Assembly (NCBI RefSeq): GCF_949987535.1
Contig: NC_080067.1
Span: 26,192,039-26,256,038 of the forward strand
Source: Balaenoptera acutorostrata
Taxonomy: Eukaryota; Chordata; Mammalia; Artiodactyla; Balaenopteridae
Length of the DNA stretch: 64,000 nucleotides
Direction: 5' to 3'
Position numbers and translations under genes: made by a program. The notes beneath the pieces were generated by a model. That model was not told the origin of the DNA and made no database searches. It worked only from the letters and a program-made list of their open reading frames with translations. Below are positions 35,493-47,785 of this stretch, in pieces; position 1 is the stretch's first letter, and each line of letters opens with the position of its first letter.

Positions 35493-35747
35493 AAGAAGAG
35501 TCTTCTGCTCTTTATCCATCCTATGTATAATGGTTTACATAAGGTCCTACTGTATAGCACAGGGAACTATATTCAGTATCCTGTGATAGACCATAATGGA
35601 AAAGAATAGAAAAAAAAAAGAATGTCTATATGTGTATAACTGAGTCACTTCGCTGTACAGCAGAGATCGGCACAACATTGTAAATCACCTAGACTTCAAT
35701 AAAAAAAATTAAAATTAAAAAAGCTAATAAAAAAGAAGGGTCTTCTG
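35493..35747 (+). mobile_element. 5'-truncated L1 3' end with target duplication
   Basis: Same family as 32732-33033: 'ggtcctactgtatagcacag', 'cacttcgctgtacagcagag', then an A-rich tail. A 15-bp duplication with one mismatch (aagaagagtcttctg at 35493-35507, aagaagggtcttctg at 35733-35747) gives exact borders. Confidence 0.9.
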
Positions 35748-36114
35748 TGTAATTATCTTTATTTTCAAAACTGGCTCACAATATCAGCTTTCTCATTGAC
35801 GAAAATCATGATATGCCTGTAACATCATGACTGTTTATGTAGGGAGGCACTAAGCTACATGTGGACCTGTCCTTGGCAGTAAATGGATAACCTCACAAAT
35901 GTGATGTCCATATCACACTATTGACTCACATTTGGGTCGGTCCCTTTGGTAATTGTATATTAGCTCCATGTATCTTTTATAGCTTATCTTAGCCATCAGA
36001 ATGTCTTTAGAGTTTACTCTGCTACTTATCATTGATATTGGGAGTTATTCAAGGTCAACCATACACCCAAGCTAATTAGGATAATGCTATAAAAATTATA
36101 GATGTTATAGTTGC
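35748..36114. other. Unassigned sequence
   Basis: Nothing recognised. Confidence 0.5.
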
Positions 36115-36210
36115 CCTGTTCTGCCTGATCAGCTGTGTGATCTCAGTAAGTGTCCTAACCTCTCTGAGGCTTGGTTTCTTGATTTAGAAAATGGAGATTA
36201 TAGTAAAAAC
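36115..36210 (+). mobile_element. MIR SINE fragment
   Basis: 'cagctgtgtgatctcagta' and 'cctctctgaggcttggtttc' mark the core only. Confidence 0.7.
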
Positions 36211-36265
36211 TTTGCAAGATAATTGTGTTTGTATATACTATATTTTTGTGTATGTTTACTTGCAG

Positions 36266-36350
36266 TTGGAAATGATCCAGCAGAGTATGAAAAATGTGTA
36301 TGTATGTGTATGTGTTGGAAATGATCTAGCAGACTATGAAAAATGTACAG
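36266..36350. repeat. 49-bp tandem duplication
   Basis: The unit starting ttggaaatgatc at 36266 recurs at 36315 with two substitutions; a TGTA-rich linker joins them. Confidence 0.85.
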
Positions 36351-36597
36351 TGTGGCAGCAAGAGGGGCTGATGGCTGGGATGAAGGCAAATGGTGATCAG
36401 ATTCACGTGAGTGGTGAGGCTTCTCTTATTCGAACAATAAAACATTCAGATTAACTATTCATTGATGGTTCCAAGAAGGAGGAACACCCCTGAAGGAAAG
36501 TTTAAAGCTGAATTTGATAGTCTGAGAACATTCGAAGCCTCAGTTTACAGGCATTCATTACAAATGCCATACTGAGTATTCATATTTCATGATCATA

Positions 36598-37242
36598 CAC
36601 AGTCCATCCTCATCTTTCGCAGATTCCATATTTGCGAGTTCACCTACTTGCTAAAAATTACTTGCAATTCCAATATCAATACTCACACTACCTTCACGGT
36701 CATTTGTGGGTACGTGCAAAGTGGCAAAAACTTGAGTTGCCTAATGTACCGGTTTCCAGCTGAGGTAGAACAAGGCAATGCTCTGTCTTTGTGTTTCAAC
36801 TCATCTTGTTAACAAGTATCCTTTTCATGGTCCATTTAGTGCTGTGTTTTTCGCATTTTTGTGCTTTTTACTGGTGATTTTGCCGTTTAAAATGGCCTCC
36901 AAGCATAGTATTGAAATGCTGTCTAGTGTCCCTTATGGAGAAAATACTTGTGTTAGATGAGCTTCACTCAGACGTGAATTCTAGTGCTGCTGGCCATGAG
37001 TTCAATGTTAATGAGTCAATGATATGTATTAAGTATGGTGTCTTTAAACAGAAACAGGTCTAAAACAAGTTTATATGTTTATCAGTTGATGAAAATGTTA
37101 TGACCAGAGGATCTCAGGAACCTAATCCTATATTTCCCCCTAAGGGCAATGATTCAGTATTCATGAATTCAGTGTTTGTGGTGACTTTCTTGACTATAAC
37201 TATACTGCGAATAACTAGAATAACAAGAATCAGCCATGGTTG
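36598..37242 (+). mobile_element. Tigger-type DNA transposon, internally deleted
   Basis: The first and last parts resemble known TcMar-Tigger ends and share a loose inverted similarity ('tttcgcagattccatatt' near 36615; 'actgcgaataactagaataa' near 37205). Between them, a plus-strand frame ends in MASKHSIEMLSSVPYG, the N terminus of the Tigger DNA-binding transposase, followed out of frame by RREFNVNES-like remnants. Catalytic parts are missing, so it is a dead non-autonomous copy. Confidence 0.75.
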
Positions 37243-37459
37243 GTGATGATTCCCTTTAAGGACAATTCCCTTGCACTACTTCCCCTGACCTGCCAGCAAA
37301 AGATAATCTCTAGCCTGTTAGGGAAGCACCCCAGGATCATCACACAGAGAGAGAACAAAGTAAGAACTTGTCAGGTATTTTTAGGGCAACTGAAAAACTG
37401 GTGGTTCTCATAGAACAATGGCTATTAACTAGGAACTAGGCCAGTGGGGGAGATCTAAG

Positions 37460-37560
37460 CGAACAGGCCTGCTTCCATATGCAGGCCTTTGTTGAGAGCC
37501 TTCTCTGTGTCAGACTAGATGCTGAGATTACAGAGGTGACTTAGAGCCCTGCCACGGAGG
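37460..37560 (-). mobile_element. L2 fragment, minus strand
   Basis: 'ttctctgtgtcagactagat' and 'agccctgccacggaggagct' follow the antisense L2 tail. Confidence 0.55.
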
Positions 37561-37599
37561 AGCTGATTGTCTTTGATCCCTACCTCTCTACCCCCAACG

Positions 37600-37790
37600 C
37601 TTATAAAGTATTGGGGGCATGTGCTGGCCATCATGTAGTACATCACCGTTGTAGACCATTTAATCTCCACAATGACTGTATGAGGAGGTACTAGTACTAC
37701 TGTCACGTTTTAGAGGGGGCACCTGAGGTCAGATAACTTGCCTGAATGTACACAGTACATGGCAGAGCCAGTAACTGGGTCCAAACTGTG
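37600..37790 (-). mobile_element. MIR SINE, minus strand
   Basis: 'tttaatctccacaatgactg', 'aggtactagtactactgtc' and 'acttgcctgaatgtacacag' are antisense tail, core and head. Confidence 0.75.
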
Positions 37791-38974
37791 AAGCTGCAGA
37801 CACCCAGGCCTTCAACCGTGGGTCTACACTACCCTTTCTGGTTAGGGGATGGATGTGGAAACAAAGACAGTTCCAGGTAAAGGTGCGCCCTGCTGGGGGC
37901 GCTTACAGGGGCTGAGGGAGTCCTAGGCTGGTGTCACCTCCGGAGGCTCAGACAGTAGTAGGAGAGAGAAAGTGTGGATTAACAGCTTCTCAACAGAGCA
38001 GGGAGGGCTCAGAGACTCAGGGGCACTGCACAGTCTCCATGGGGTCCAGTTCTAAACCACAGCTGTGTGTGGGCCCCTCGAGGCTCCTTGAGGCCAGCCG
38101 GCAAGAAAACAAGCTTTTGTCAAAAAGAGGCAATGACTCACGCTAGCCCGTCTCCATTGAGTGTGATTAAGTGCAGTATGAATGCACTTTCCATCGGCAT
38201 TGACTTTTAAGAGTAATTCTCCTGCTGCAGATATGAAAGAAAAGCCGGTTTTATCCGGAAGAAAAATAAAACCATCAGTGCTTTGAGTTTTCTTAGGTAA
38301 GGGCTAGATTTTCTTCATTCTTCCCACTCCCACACAGAGCTCCTGAAAAGGAAAATGTGTCAGTCAGCAAGAATGTTACACATCAAAGAGATCGTCAAGG
38401 CTAGAGGCCCAGAAAAATTACACAGATAGAGGCATCTGTGCTGGTCTGAGTTTTCCCTCCTGTGAACCATAACAATACGTTCAGAAAGCACTCCAGCACT
38501 GGGCAAACTAGGCTCTAGGGTTCTTGGGCCCCTCGCTAGGTGGGCATAGCTGGTGCAGACAGCAATACTGCATTGCCTCTGCTCAGCTAGCTACAACGGA
38601 TCCACTTGACTCGTGGGTGTTCTTAACAAATCTTCCAGTACTGCATCTGACACCCTTCAATAGCCTAACACCAGAAACATGGGCGCTGGATTGCTGAGGG
38701 TGACTTAATCCATCATCCTACTGTCTGGTCCCTCTCTCTGCACTCAGTGTTGTCTTGCTGACTCTCCAAACCTTTTGTCGTTTAATTTTTCCCAATCTCC
38801 AGAGGGAATGCAGAGAATATGTGGTTCCCTGAGTAGATGCTCCTAAATTCTTAATCTTATAGGTGAATGGAACCAATAAAAGTGTAAATGGGTGGAAGAG
38901 AGAAAAGCATATAGCACTGGAAATCACACCCCAACACTGAAATCCAAAACAACCACAGCAAACTTGAAAAAGTA
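37791..38974. other. Unassigned sequence
   Basis: No exon or repeat recognised over about 1.2 kb. Confidence 0.5.
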
Positions 38975-39189
38975 TTGAGTGAATTTTTTTTGAATTTATT
39001 TTATTTTATTTTTATACAGCAGGTTCTTATTAGTTATCTATTTTATACATTTTGGTATATATATGTCAATCCCAATCTCCCAATTCATCCCACCACCACC
39101 ACCCCCCTCCCCCACTATTGTCCATATGTTTGTTCTCTACATCTCTTTCTCTATTTCTGCTTGCAAACTGGTTCATCTGTACCATTTTT

Positions 39190-42100
39190 CTAGAATCCAC
39201 ATATATGCGTTAATATACGATATTTGTTCTTCTCTTTCTGACTTACTTCACTCTTTATGATAGTCTCTAGGCCCATCCACGTCTCTACAAATGACCCAAT
39301 TTCATTTCTTTTTATGGCTGAGTAATATTCCATTGTATATATGTACCACATCTTCTTTATCCATTCATCTGTTGATGGGCATTTAGGTCGCTTCTATGAC
39401 CTGGCTATTGTAAATACTGCTGCAATGAACATTGGGGTGCATATGCCTTTTGGAATTATGGTTTTCTCTGGGTATATGTCCAGTACTGGGGTTGCTGGGT
39501 CATATGGTAATTCTATTTTTAGTTTTTTAAGGAACCTCCATACTGTTCTCCCTAGTGGCTGTATCAGTTTACATTCCCACCAACAGTGCAAGAGGGTTCC
39601 CTTTTCTCCGCACGCTCTCCAGCATTTGTTGTTTGTAGATTTTCTGGTGATGCCCATTCTAACTGGTGTGAGGTGATACCTCATTGTACTTGTGATTTGC
39701 ATTTCTCTAATAATTAGTAATAATTATACTAATAATTATTATTATTACTAATAATAATTAGGCACCTTTTCATGTCCCTCTTGGCCATCTGTATGTCTTC
39801 TTTGGAGAAATGTCTATTTAGATCTTCTGCCCATTTTTGGATTGGGTTGTTTGTTTTTTCAATATTGAGCTGCATGCACTGTTTATGTATTTTGGAGATT
39901 AATCCTTTGTCCATTGATTCGTTTGCAAATATTTTCTCCCATTCTGAGGGTTGTCTTTTCGTCTTGTTTATAGTATTCTTTGCTGTGCAAAAGCTTTTAA
40001 GTTTCAGTAGGTCCCATTTGTTTATTTTTGTTTTTATTTCCATTATTCTAGGAGGTGGGTCAAAAAAGATCTTGCTGTGATTTATGTCAGAGAGTGTTCT
40101 TCCTGTTTTCCTCTAAGAGTTTTATAGTGTCCGGTCTTATATTTAGGTCTTTAATCCATTTTGAGTTTATTTTTGTGTATGGTGTTAGGGAGTGTTCTAA
40201 TTTCATTCTTTGACATTTGGCTGTCCAGTTTTCCCAGCACCACTTATTGAAGAGACTGTCTTTTCTCCATGTATATCCTTGCCTCCTTTGTCATAGATTA
40301 GTTGACCATAGGTGTGTGGGTTTATCTCTGGGCTTTCTATCCTGTTCCATTGATCTATATTTCTGTGTTTGTGCCAGTACCATATTGTCTTGATTATTGT
40401 AGCTTTGTAGTATAGTCTGAAGTCAGGGAGTTTGATTCCTCCAGCTCCGTTTTTTTCCCTCAAGATTGTTTTGGCTATTTGGGGTCCTTTGTGTTTCCAT
40501 ACAAATTTTAAGAGTTTTTGTTCTAGTCCTGTAAAAAATGCCATTGGTAATTTGATAGGGATTGCACTGAATATGTAGATTGCTTTGGGTAGTATAGTCA
40601 TTTTCACAATATTGATTCTTCCAATCCAAGAACATGGTATATCTCTCCATCTGTTTGTGTCATCTTTGATTTCTTTCATCAGTGTCTTATAATTTTCTGA
40701 GTACAGGTCTTTTACCTCCTTAGGTAGGTTTATTCCTAGGTATTTTATACTTTTTGTTGCAATGGTGAATGGGATTGTTTCCTTAATTTCTCTTTCTTAT
40801 CTTTCATTGTTAGCATATAGGAATGCAAGAGATTTCTGTGCATTAATTTTGTATCCTTCAACTTTACCAAATTCATTGATTAGCTCTAGTAGTTTTCTGG
40901 TGGCATCTTTAGGATTTTCTATGTATAGTATCATGTCATCTGCAAACAGTGACAGTTTTACTTCTTCTTTTCCAGTTTGTATTCCTTTTATTTCTTTTTC
41001 TTCTCTGATTGCCATGGCTAGGACTTCCAAAACTATGTTGAATAATAGTGGCAAGGGTGGACATCCTTGTCTTGTTCCTGATCTTAGAGGAAATGCTTTC
41101 AGTTTTTCACCATTGAGAAGGATGTTGGCTGTGGGTTTGTCATATATGGGCTTTACTGTGTTGAGGTAAGTTCCCTCTATGCCCACTTTCTGGAGAGTTT
41201 TTATCATAAATGGGTGTTGAATTTTGTCAAAAGCTTTTTCTGCATCTATGGAGATGATCATATGGTTTTTATTCTTCAGTTTGTTAATGTGTATCCCATT
41301 GATTGATTTGCATAAATTGAAGAATCCTTACAGCCCTGGGATAAATCCCAGTTGATCATGGTGTATGATCTTCTTAATGTGTTGTTGGATTCTGTTTGTT
41401 ACTATTTTGTTGAGGATTCTTACATCTATATTCATCAGTGATATTGGTCTGTAATTTTCTTTTTTTGTAGTATCTTTGTCTGGTTTTGGTATCAGGGTGA
41501 TGGTGGCCTCGTAGAATGAGTTTGGGACTGTTCCTTCCTCTGCAATTTTTTGGGAGAGTTTGAGAAGGATGGGTGTTAGCTCTTCTCTAAATGTTTGCTA
41601 GAATTGGAAGGTTATACCTTTCTAAGAATTCGTCCATTACTTCCAGGTTCTCCATTTTATTGGCATAGAGCTGCTTGTAGTAATCTCTTATGATGCTTTG
41701 TATTTCTGCAGTGTCCATTGTAACTTCTCCTTTTTCATTTCTAATTTTATTGATTTGAGTCCTCTCCCTCTTTTTCTTGATGAGTCTGGCTAAAAGTTTA
41801 TCAATTTTGTTTACCTTCTCAAAGAACCAGCTTTTAGTTTTATTGATCTTTGTTGTCATTTTCTTTCTTTCTATTTCATTTATTTCTGCTCTGATCTTTA
41901 TGATTTCTTTCCTTCTACTAACTTTGGGTTTTGTTTGTTCTTTCTCTAGTTCCTTTAGGTGTAAGGTTAGACTGTTCATTTGAGATTTTTCTTGATTCTT
42001 GAGTTAGGATTGTATTGCCTGTGTTGTATTGTATTGCTTTAAACTTCCCTCTTGGAACTGCTTTTGCTGCATCCCATAGGTTTTGGATCATTGTGTTTTC

Positions 42101-42933
42101 CTTGTCATTTGTCTCTAAGTATTTTTTGATTTCCTCTTTGATTTCTTCAGTCATCTCTTGGTTATTTAGTAACATATTGTTTAGCCTCCATGTGTTTGTA
42201 TTTTTTACGGTTTTTTTTTCCCTGTAATTTATTTCTAATCCCATAGTGTTGTGGTCGGAAAAGATGCTAGATATGATTTCAATTTTCTTAAATTTACTGA
42301 GGCTTGGTTTGTGACCCAAGATGTGATCTATCCAGGAGAATGTGCTGTATGCACTTGAGAAGAAAGTGTAATCTGCTGTTTTTGGATGGAAAGTCTATAA
42401 ATATCAATTAAATCTATCTGGTCTATTGTGTCATTTAAAGTTTGTGTTTCCTTATTTATTTTCATTTTGGATGATCTGTCCATTGGTGAAAATGGGGTGT
42501 TAAAGTCCCCTACTATGACTGTGTTCCTGTCGTTTTCCCCTTTTATGGCTGTTAGCATTTGCCTTAATGTATTGAGTTGCTCCTATGTTGGGTGCATAAA
42601 TATTTCCAATTGTTATATTTTCTTGGATTAATCCCTTGATCAGTATGTAGTGTCCTTCTTTGTCTCTTCTAATAGTCTTTATTTCAAAGTCTATTTTGTC
42701 TGATATGAGTATTGCTACTCTAGCTTTCTTTTGATTTCCATTTGCATGGAATATCCTTTTCCGTCCCCTCACTTTCAGTCTGTATGTGTCCCTAGGTCTG
42801 AAGTGGGTCTCTTGTAGATAGCATATATATGGGCCTTGTTTTTGTATCCAGTCAAAGAGCCTGTGTCTTTTGTTGGAGCATTTAATACATTCACATTTTT
42901 GGTGATTATCGATATGTATGTTCCTATTACAAT
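39190..42933 (-). pseudogene. L1 ORF2 pseudogene
   Basis: Same reading order as the intact ORF2 but broken into at least eight frames (for example 42500-42772 and 42328-42558 endonuclease, 41587-41979, 40797-41261 with FADD, 39394-39702 cysteine-rich end). The start ATG has become ATT (42931-42933). A 119-bp deletion relative to the intact copy, at about 41605, removes the segment around the conserved GPDGFT motif and shifts the frame. An insertion of TAATAATTA-type repeats at 39718-39760 interrupts the C-terminal part. It cannot make ORF2p. Confidence 0.93.
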
Positions 42934-42991
42934 TCTCTTAAGAGTTTTGGGTTTATTTTTGTAGGTCCTTTTCTTCTTTTGTGTTTCCCAC

Positions 42992-43922
42992 TTAGAGAAG
43001 TTCCTTTAGCATTTGTTGTAGAGCTGGTTTGGTGGTGCTGAATTCTCTTAGCTTTTGATTGTCTGTAAAGCTTTTGATTTCTCCATCGAATCTGAATGAG
43101 ATCCTTGCTGGGTAGAGTAATCTTAGTTGTAGTTCCTTCCTTTTCATCACTTTAAATATATCTTGCCACTTCCTTCTGGCTTGTAGAGTTTCTGCTGAGA
43201 AATCAGCTGTTAACCTTACAGGAGTTCCCTTGTATGTTATTTGTTGTTTCTCCCTTGTTCCTTTTAATAATTTTTCTTTGTCTTTAATTCTTGTCAGTTT
43301 GATTACTATATGTCTCAGCATGTTTTTCCTTGAGTTTATCCTGCCTGGGACTCTCTGTGCTTCCTGGACATGGGTGGATATTCCCTTTTCCATGTTAGGG
43401 AAGTTTTCAACTATAATCTCTTCAAATATTTTCTCTGGTCCTTTCTCTTTCTCTTCTCCTTCCAGGACCCCTATAACGCAAATGTTGATGCATTTAACGT
43501 TGTCCCAGAGGTCTCTTAGGCTGTCTTCACTTCTTTTTCATTCTTTTTTCTTTAGTCTGTTACATGGCAGTGAATTCCACCATTCTGTCTTCCAGGTCAC
43601 TTATCTGTTCTTCTCCCTCAGTTATTCTGTTATTGATTCCTTCTAGTGTATTTTTCATTTCAGTTCTTGGATTGGTCATCTCTGATTGCTTGTTCTTTAA
43701 TTCTTCTAGGTGTTTGTTCTTTAATTCTTGTAGATCTTTGTTAAACATTTCTTGCATCTTCTCGATCTTTGCCTCCATTCTTTTTCCGAGGTCCTGGATC
43801 ATCTTCACTATCATCATTCTGAACTCTTTTCCTGGAAGGTTGCCTATCTCCACTTCATTTAGTTGTTTTTCTGGGGGGTTATCTTGTTCCTTCATCTGGT
43901 ACATAGTCCTCTGCCTTTTCAT
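42992..43922 (-). pseudogene. L1 ORF1 pseudogene
   Basis: 931 bp against 906 in the intact copy. The surplus is a 24-bp in-frame tandem duplication in the coiled coil (43687-43710 and 43711-43734, giving LKNKHLEELKNK) plus one extra base near 43539. A Glu codon has become TAA at 43560-43562, which truncates the protein after about 121 residues, before the RRM. The C-terminal part stays open as 42992-43393 in another frame. Confidence 0.92.
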
Positions 43923-44834
43923 TTTGTCTATCTTTCTGTGAATGTGTTTTTCGTTCCAAAGGCTGCAGGATTGTAGTTCTTGTTGCTTCTGCTGGTTCCC
44001 CCCTGGTGGACGAGGCTATCTAAGAGGCTTGTGCAAGCTTCCTGATGGGAGGGACTGTTGGTGGGTAGAGCTGGGTTTTGCTCTGGTGGGCAGAGCTCAA
44101 TAAAACTTTAATCCACTTGTCTGCTGATGGGTGGGGCTGAGTTCCCTCCCTGTTGGTTGTTTGGCCTCAGGTGACCCAGCACTGGTGCCTACAGGCTCTT
44201 TGGTGGGGCTAATGATGGACTCCAGGAGGGCTCATGCCAAGGAGTACTTCCCAGAACTTCTGCTGCCAGTGTCCTTGTCCCCGCGGTGAGCCACAGCCAC
44301 CCCTGCCTCTGCAGGAGACCCTCCAAAACTAGCAGGTAGGTCTGGTTCAGCCTCCTATGGTGTCACTGCTCCTTCCCCTATGTCCCATTGTGCACACTAC
44401 TTTGTGTGTGCCCTCCAAGAGTGGAGTCTCTGTTTCCCCCAGTCCTGTCAAAGTCTTGCAATCCAATCCCGCTAGCCTTCAAAGTCTGATTCTCTAGGAA
44501 TTCCTCCTCATGTTGCTGGAACCCCAGTTTGGGAAGCCTGACGTTGGGCTCAGAACCTTCACTCCGGTGGGTGGACTTCTGTGGTATAATTGTTCTCCAG
44601 TTTGTGAGTCACCCACCCAGCAGTTATGGGATTTGATTTTATTGTGATTGTGCCCCTCTTACCATCTCACTGCAGCTTCTCCTTTGTCTTTGGATGTGGG
44701 GTATCTTTTTGGTGAGTTCCAGTGTCTTCCTGTCGATGATTGCTCAGCAGTTAGTTGTGATTCTGGTGCTCTCGCAAGAGGGAATGAGCACACATCCTTC
44801 TACTCTGCCATCTTGAACCAACCTGAGTGCATTT

Positions 44835-46699
44835 ATGTAAAGTAGTTTGAGTGTTCTTATAAAATGAAGACAGCATCTTCCAAGAAGTAGCACTTCTACT
44901 ACTTTAAGTGTAAGAAATTCCTGGCTTCACCTACACGTGTGCATGCCTAAAGAACAATTCCTGTTCTCAGCTACTAGAGAACAATTTGAAGATATATCTG
45001 TTGGTATTCTGTTTACATACTGGTTGCTAAAACTCATCATTTGATTTAAGTAGGTTGTTCTGCCTCAAGAAGTGACTGAATAAATGAAAATGTGTCTGGA
45101 TTTCCATTGCTAAATTTTCTTTTCATCCATCTTGTTTGGGCCAGGCACTAAAGCTCTGACAGTGTAGCATGGGGCTGATGGTCACCATATAGGATTTGAT
45201 TGGTCTAACAAGTGATCATCCTCCACAGTAAGTTTAAATAGACCCAATTCCTAGGTCCACTGGTTGTTCTACCTGACTGTGGATGTGAACCAATGATTTG
45301 TTCTCCATTTTAGCTCTATGGAGATCATGAAGAGAACTGTGGGTTTTTATGTGCCAACTCTGATTATTAGTTATTGTCTGGAACACTGTGTTGGAAAGAA
45401 TGCCAAGGCTGAAACTGGCTCAGTAAGGAAGGGCATCATGATCAATTAGCAATGTCTACCATGAGTGCAGGTGGACAGAATTGGGACAAGTGAGACCCAT
45501 GTTTTACATCCCTGGAATAGAGCTGCAACATTTGGAAACTGGGAAATCCTAGGAGGATGGAAGATGGACCAGGTTCCTCCCAGAGCATCAAGTTGAGTGT
45601 GTAGGTGGGGGAGATTGTGTATCTTCCTGTCCGTTACACCACTTGGGTCCCCCTTTCAAACCACCAAGGCTCTTCTGAAGCCTCAGATCCTTCCTTAACA
45701 AGGAAGATGAGGAGAATGCAGCCTAAGGAGCCAATTTAGATAAGTGAGATTTGTAGCAAACCCACCTCCACTTTGCTCCTCTGTATATGTTCTCTGATGT
45801 AGAATGCCTTTGCCCTGGCCTAAACATCTCCATCCACAGGTTCCAATCCCCAGGTCTGCTGCACATTTCTGGGTTTCAGAGCAAGACGAAAGCCTATGGT
45901 TATTGAGAGAACACTGTAGGTCATGGAGAAAAGCTGAACCTCACTGAAACAGAAGAGTCAAGCAATAAAAATTACCTAAGGAAGCTGAAGGTGCATGGAC
46001 ACATCCTTTGTTAGTTGGGAACGTACCTACATTCTAGAGGTTCAAGCTGGTTAAAATCACTGTGCTGCTGCCTTCAGGCAGAAGTCCAGGTGGTCTGCCA
46101 TGCCCTGGGCCAGCAGACAGGTAAGCCTTTGAAAGTACAAGGGGAAACCTCAGTGATTTCTAGGTTGGTTGGCCTGAGGAAGGGCTTTGCCATCTTTCTG
46201 ATACCTCAACTTCACATTACATGGAGCTTTGGAGGCATGAGAATTCTGGTTTAGCTCAGAAGCCCCAGCATAGGGACAGAACAGTGTGGATAAAGGCTTT
46301 GGAAGAACAGCCCAGAAGGCTGGATTCCTGGAAGGGGTAGATCTTCTTGGACTCTGATTGATTCTGTGAAATGAAATTACACCCACAGTGACATCCATTG
46401 TCTCCTGTCACATACGCATATCATTTGTCCTTGAGAAACAGACTACATAAAAACAGGGAATGAATTGGAGGCAGAGGAAAGGGGAGGAAAATAATATGAG
46501 ATGGCAAGCTTTGAGCTCTGTAGTGAAAAGGTTCACCGGCATGCCCTGTGGCTGCCCTCACGTAGCTTACTATCTAGTAATTGCACAGTGACCTGAGACC
46601 CAACAGGGAGGAACTGAGGGCTCTGGGTCTTCAGAGAGGGAGGGATCACCCAGCAGAGGTCTGGGCCAGGAATGTGCAGTGAGGGGGCGGTGGACGTGC
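44835..46699. other. Unassigned sequence
   Basis: About 1.9 kb with no gene or repeat that I recognise. Frames are below 90 codons. Confidence 0.55.
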
Positions 46700-46830
46700 C
46701 TTCATGCATTTATTCCCTCAGCCCTTTAACCAACCTTTCTTTCAGGGGGTTTAGAAACCCCATGCTGGGCATTGGGGTCACAGAGATGACCCCAGTTCTC
46801 CCCCTCAGGAAGTTCAGGGAATGCATGTAG
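46700..46830 (-). mobile_element. L2 fragment, minus strand
   Basis: 'catgctgggcattggggtca', 'cagagatgaccccagttctc' and 'ctcaggaagttcagggaatg' follow the antisense L2 tail. Confidence 0.5.
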
Positions 46831-47294
46831 AGAAACACATGCACATGGTAGTTACGGGTGCTGGGATAGATCTGATGGGCAAGGGGGTGGGTAGGCCGGA
46901 CTAGCTGCTCCATGAGGCACTTTGGGGCACGTTAGAGAATGGCACCTCTTCTGGACAGATGCCATCCACGGGCATGTGGCTTGGCAAGCAGAAGTTTTGC
47001 TGTGAAAATCAGGAAGAGTCCCAATCTTCTGGCTGAGTCTGTACCCAGCCATGGTGTTGACTTAGCCTGTGAACCATGGGAGCACCCAGGCACTCTCGTG
47101 CAGTGTGCAACCTGCACAACTGTACACAGCACACAGCCCGTGTCTTGACTTCGATGTGTGGAAACTTAAGCAGCCCACTTGAGCTCTCAGAGTCTCATTG
47201 TCTATATGTGCAGGATGGAAACCATAATATGCACCTACCTTGATTGTTCTGTGTGTGTTAGTGTGTGTGCTGGTGCTCTGGGCCCTGGAAGGCT
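46831..47294. other. Unassigned sequence
   Basis: Nothing recognised. A GTGTGT-rich patch lies just before the SINE. Confidence 0.5.
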
Positions 47295-47622
47295 CTACAC
47301 AGATTTTTTTTTTTTTAAAGACTTTATTTATTTACTTTATTTTTTTTTTTTTTGGCTGTGTTGGGTCTTCGTTTCTATGCGAGGGCTTTCTCTAGTTGTG
47401 GCAAGCGGGGACCTCTTCATCGCGGTGCGCGGGCCTTTCACTGTCGCGGCCTCTCTTGTTGAGGGGCACAGGCTCCAGACACGAAGGCTCAGTAGTTGTG
47501 GCTCACAGGCCTAGTTGCTCCACGGCATGTGGGATCTTCCCAGACCAGGGTTCGAACCTGTGTCCCCTGCATTGGCAGGCAGATTCTCAACCCCTGTGCC
47601 ACCAGGGAAGCCCTACACAGAT
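47295..47622 (-). mobile_element. CHR-2-type SINE, minus strand, target duplication
   Basis: The long cetartiodactyl SINE form in reverse: T-rich tail (47305-47352), 'ggctgtgttgggtcttcgtt', 'cccagaccagggttcgaacc' (B-box) and 'ccaccagggaagcc' at its head. The perfect 10-bp duplication ctacacagat lies at 47295-47304 and 47613-47622. Confidence 0.95.
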
Positions 47623-47727
47623 GTTAAATATTACTATTCGGTAGAGATCTGCTTCTTGATTTATGGACCAGGAAAATCTTTAATAAATCTGTTAGTGGAT
47701 AAACCTTACATTTACTACCTCTTCTTG

Positions 47728-47785
47728 CTTCTCTCTTTTCTTCTCTCTCTTTCCCTCTCCCTATCTCTCTCTGTCTCTCCCTGAC
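47728..47785. repeat. (CT)n-rich tract
   Basis: An imperfect run of TCTC and TCCC units about 55 bp long. Confidence 0.85.

Larger units (their letters stand above)
38975..44834 (-). mobile_element. Nearly full-length L1, inactivated
   Basis: Aligns end to end with the L1 at 456-6412 in the same orientation, with scattered substitutions. The tail (T-rich, about 38986-39018) and the 5' end (CAAGATGG-type motif at about 44805-44815) are both present. The flanks tgagtgaattt (from 38976) and tgagtgcattt (44824-44834) look like an 11-bp target duplication with one change. Damage includes a lost ORF2 start codon, a 119-bp deletion near 41605, an AT-rich expansion at 39718-39760, and a stop and frameshift in ORF1. 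Confidence 0.93.
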
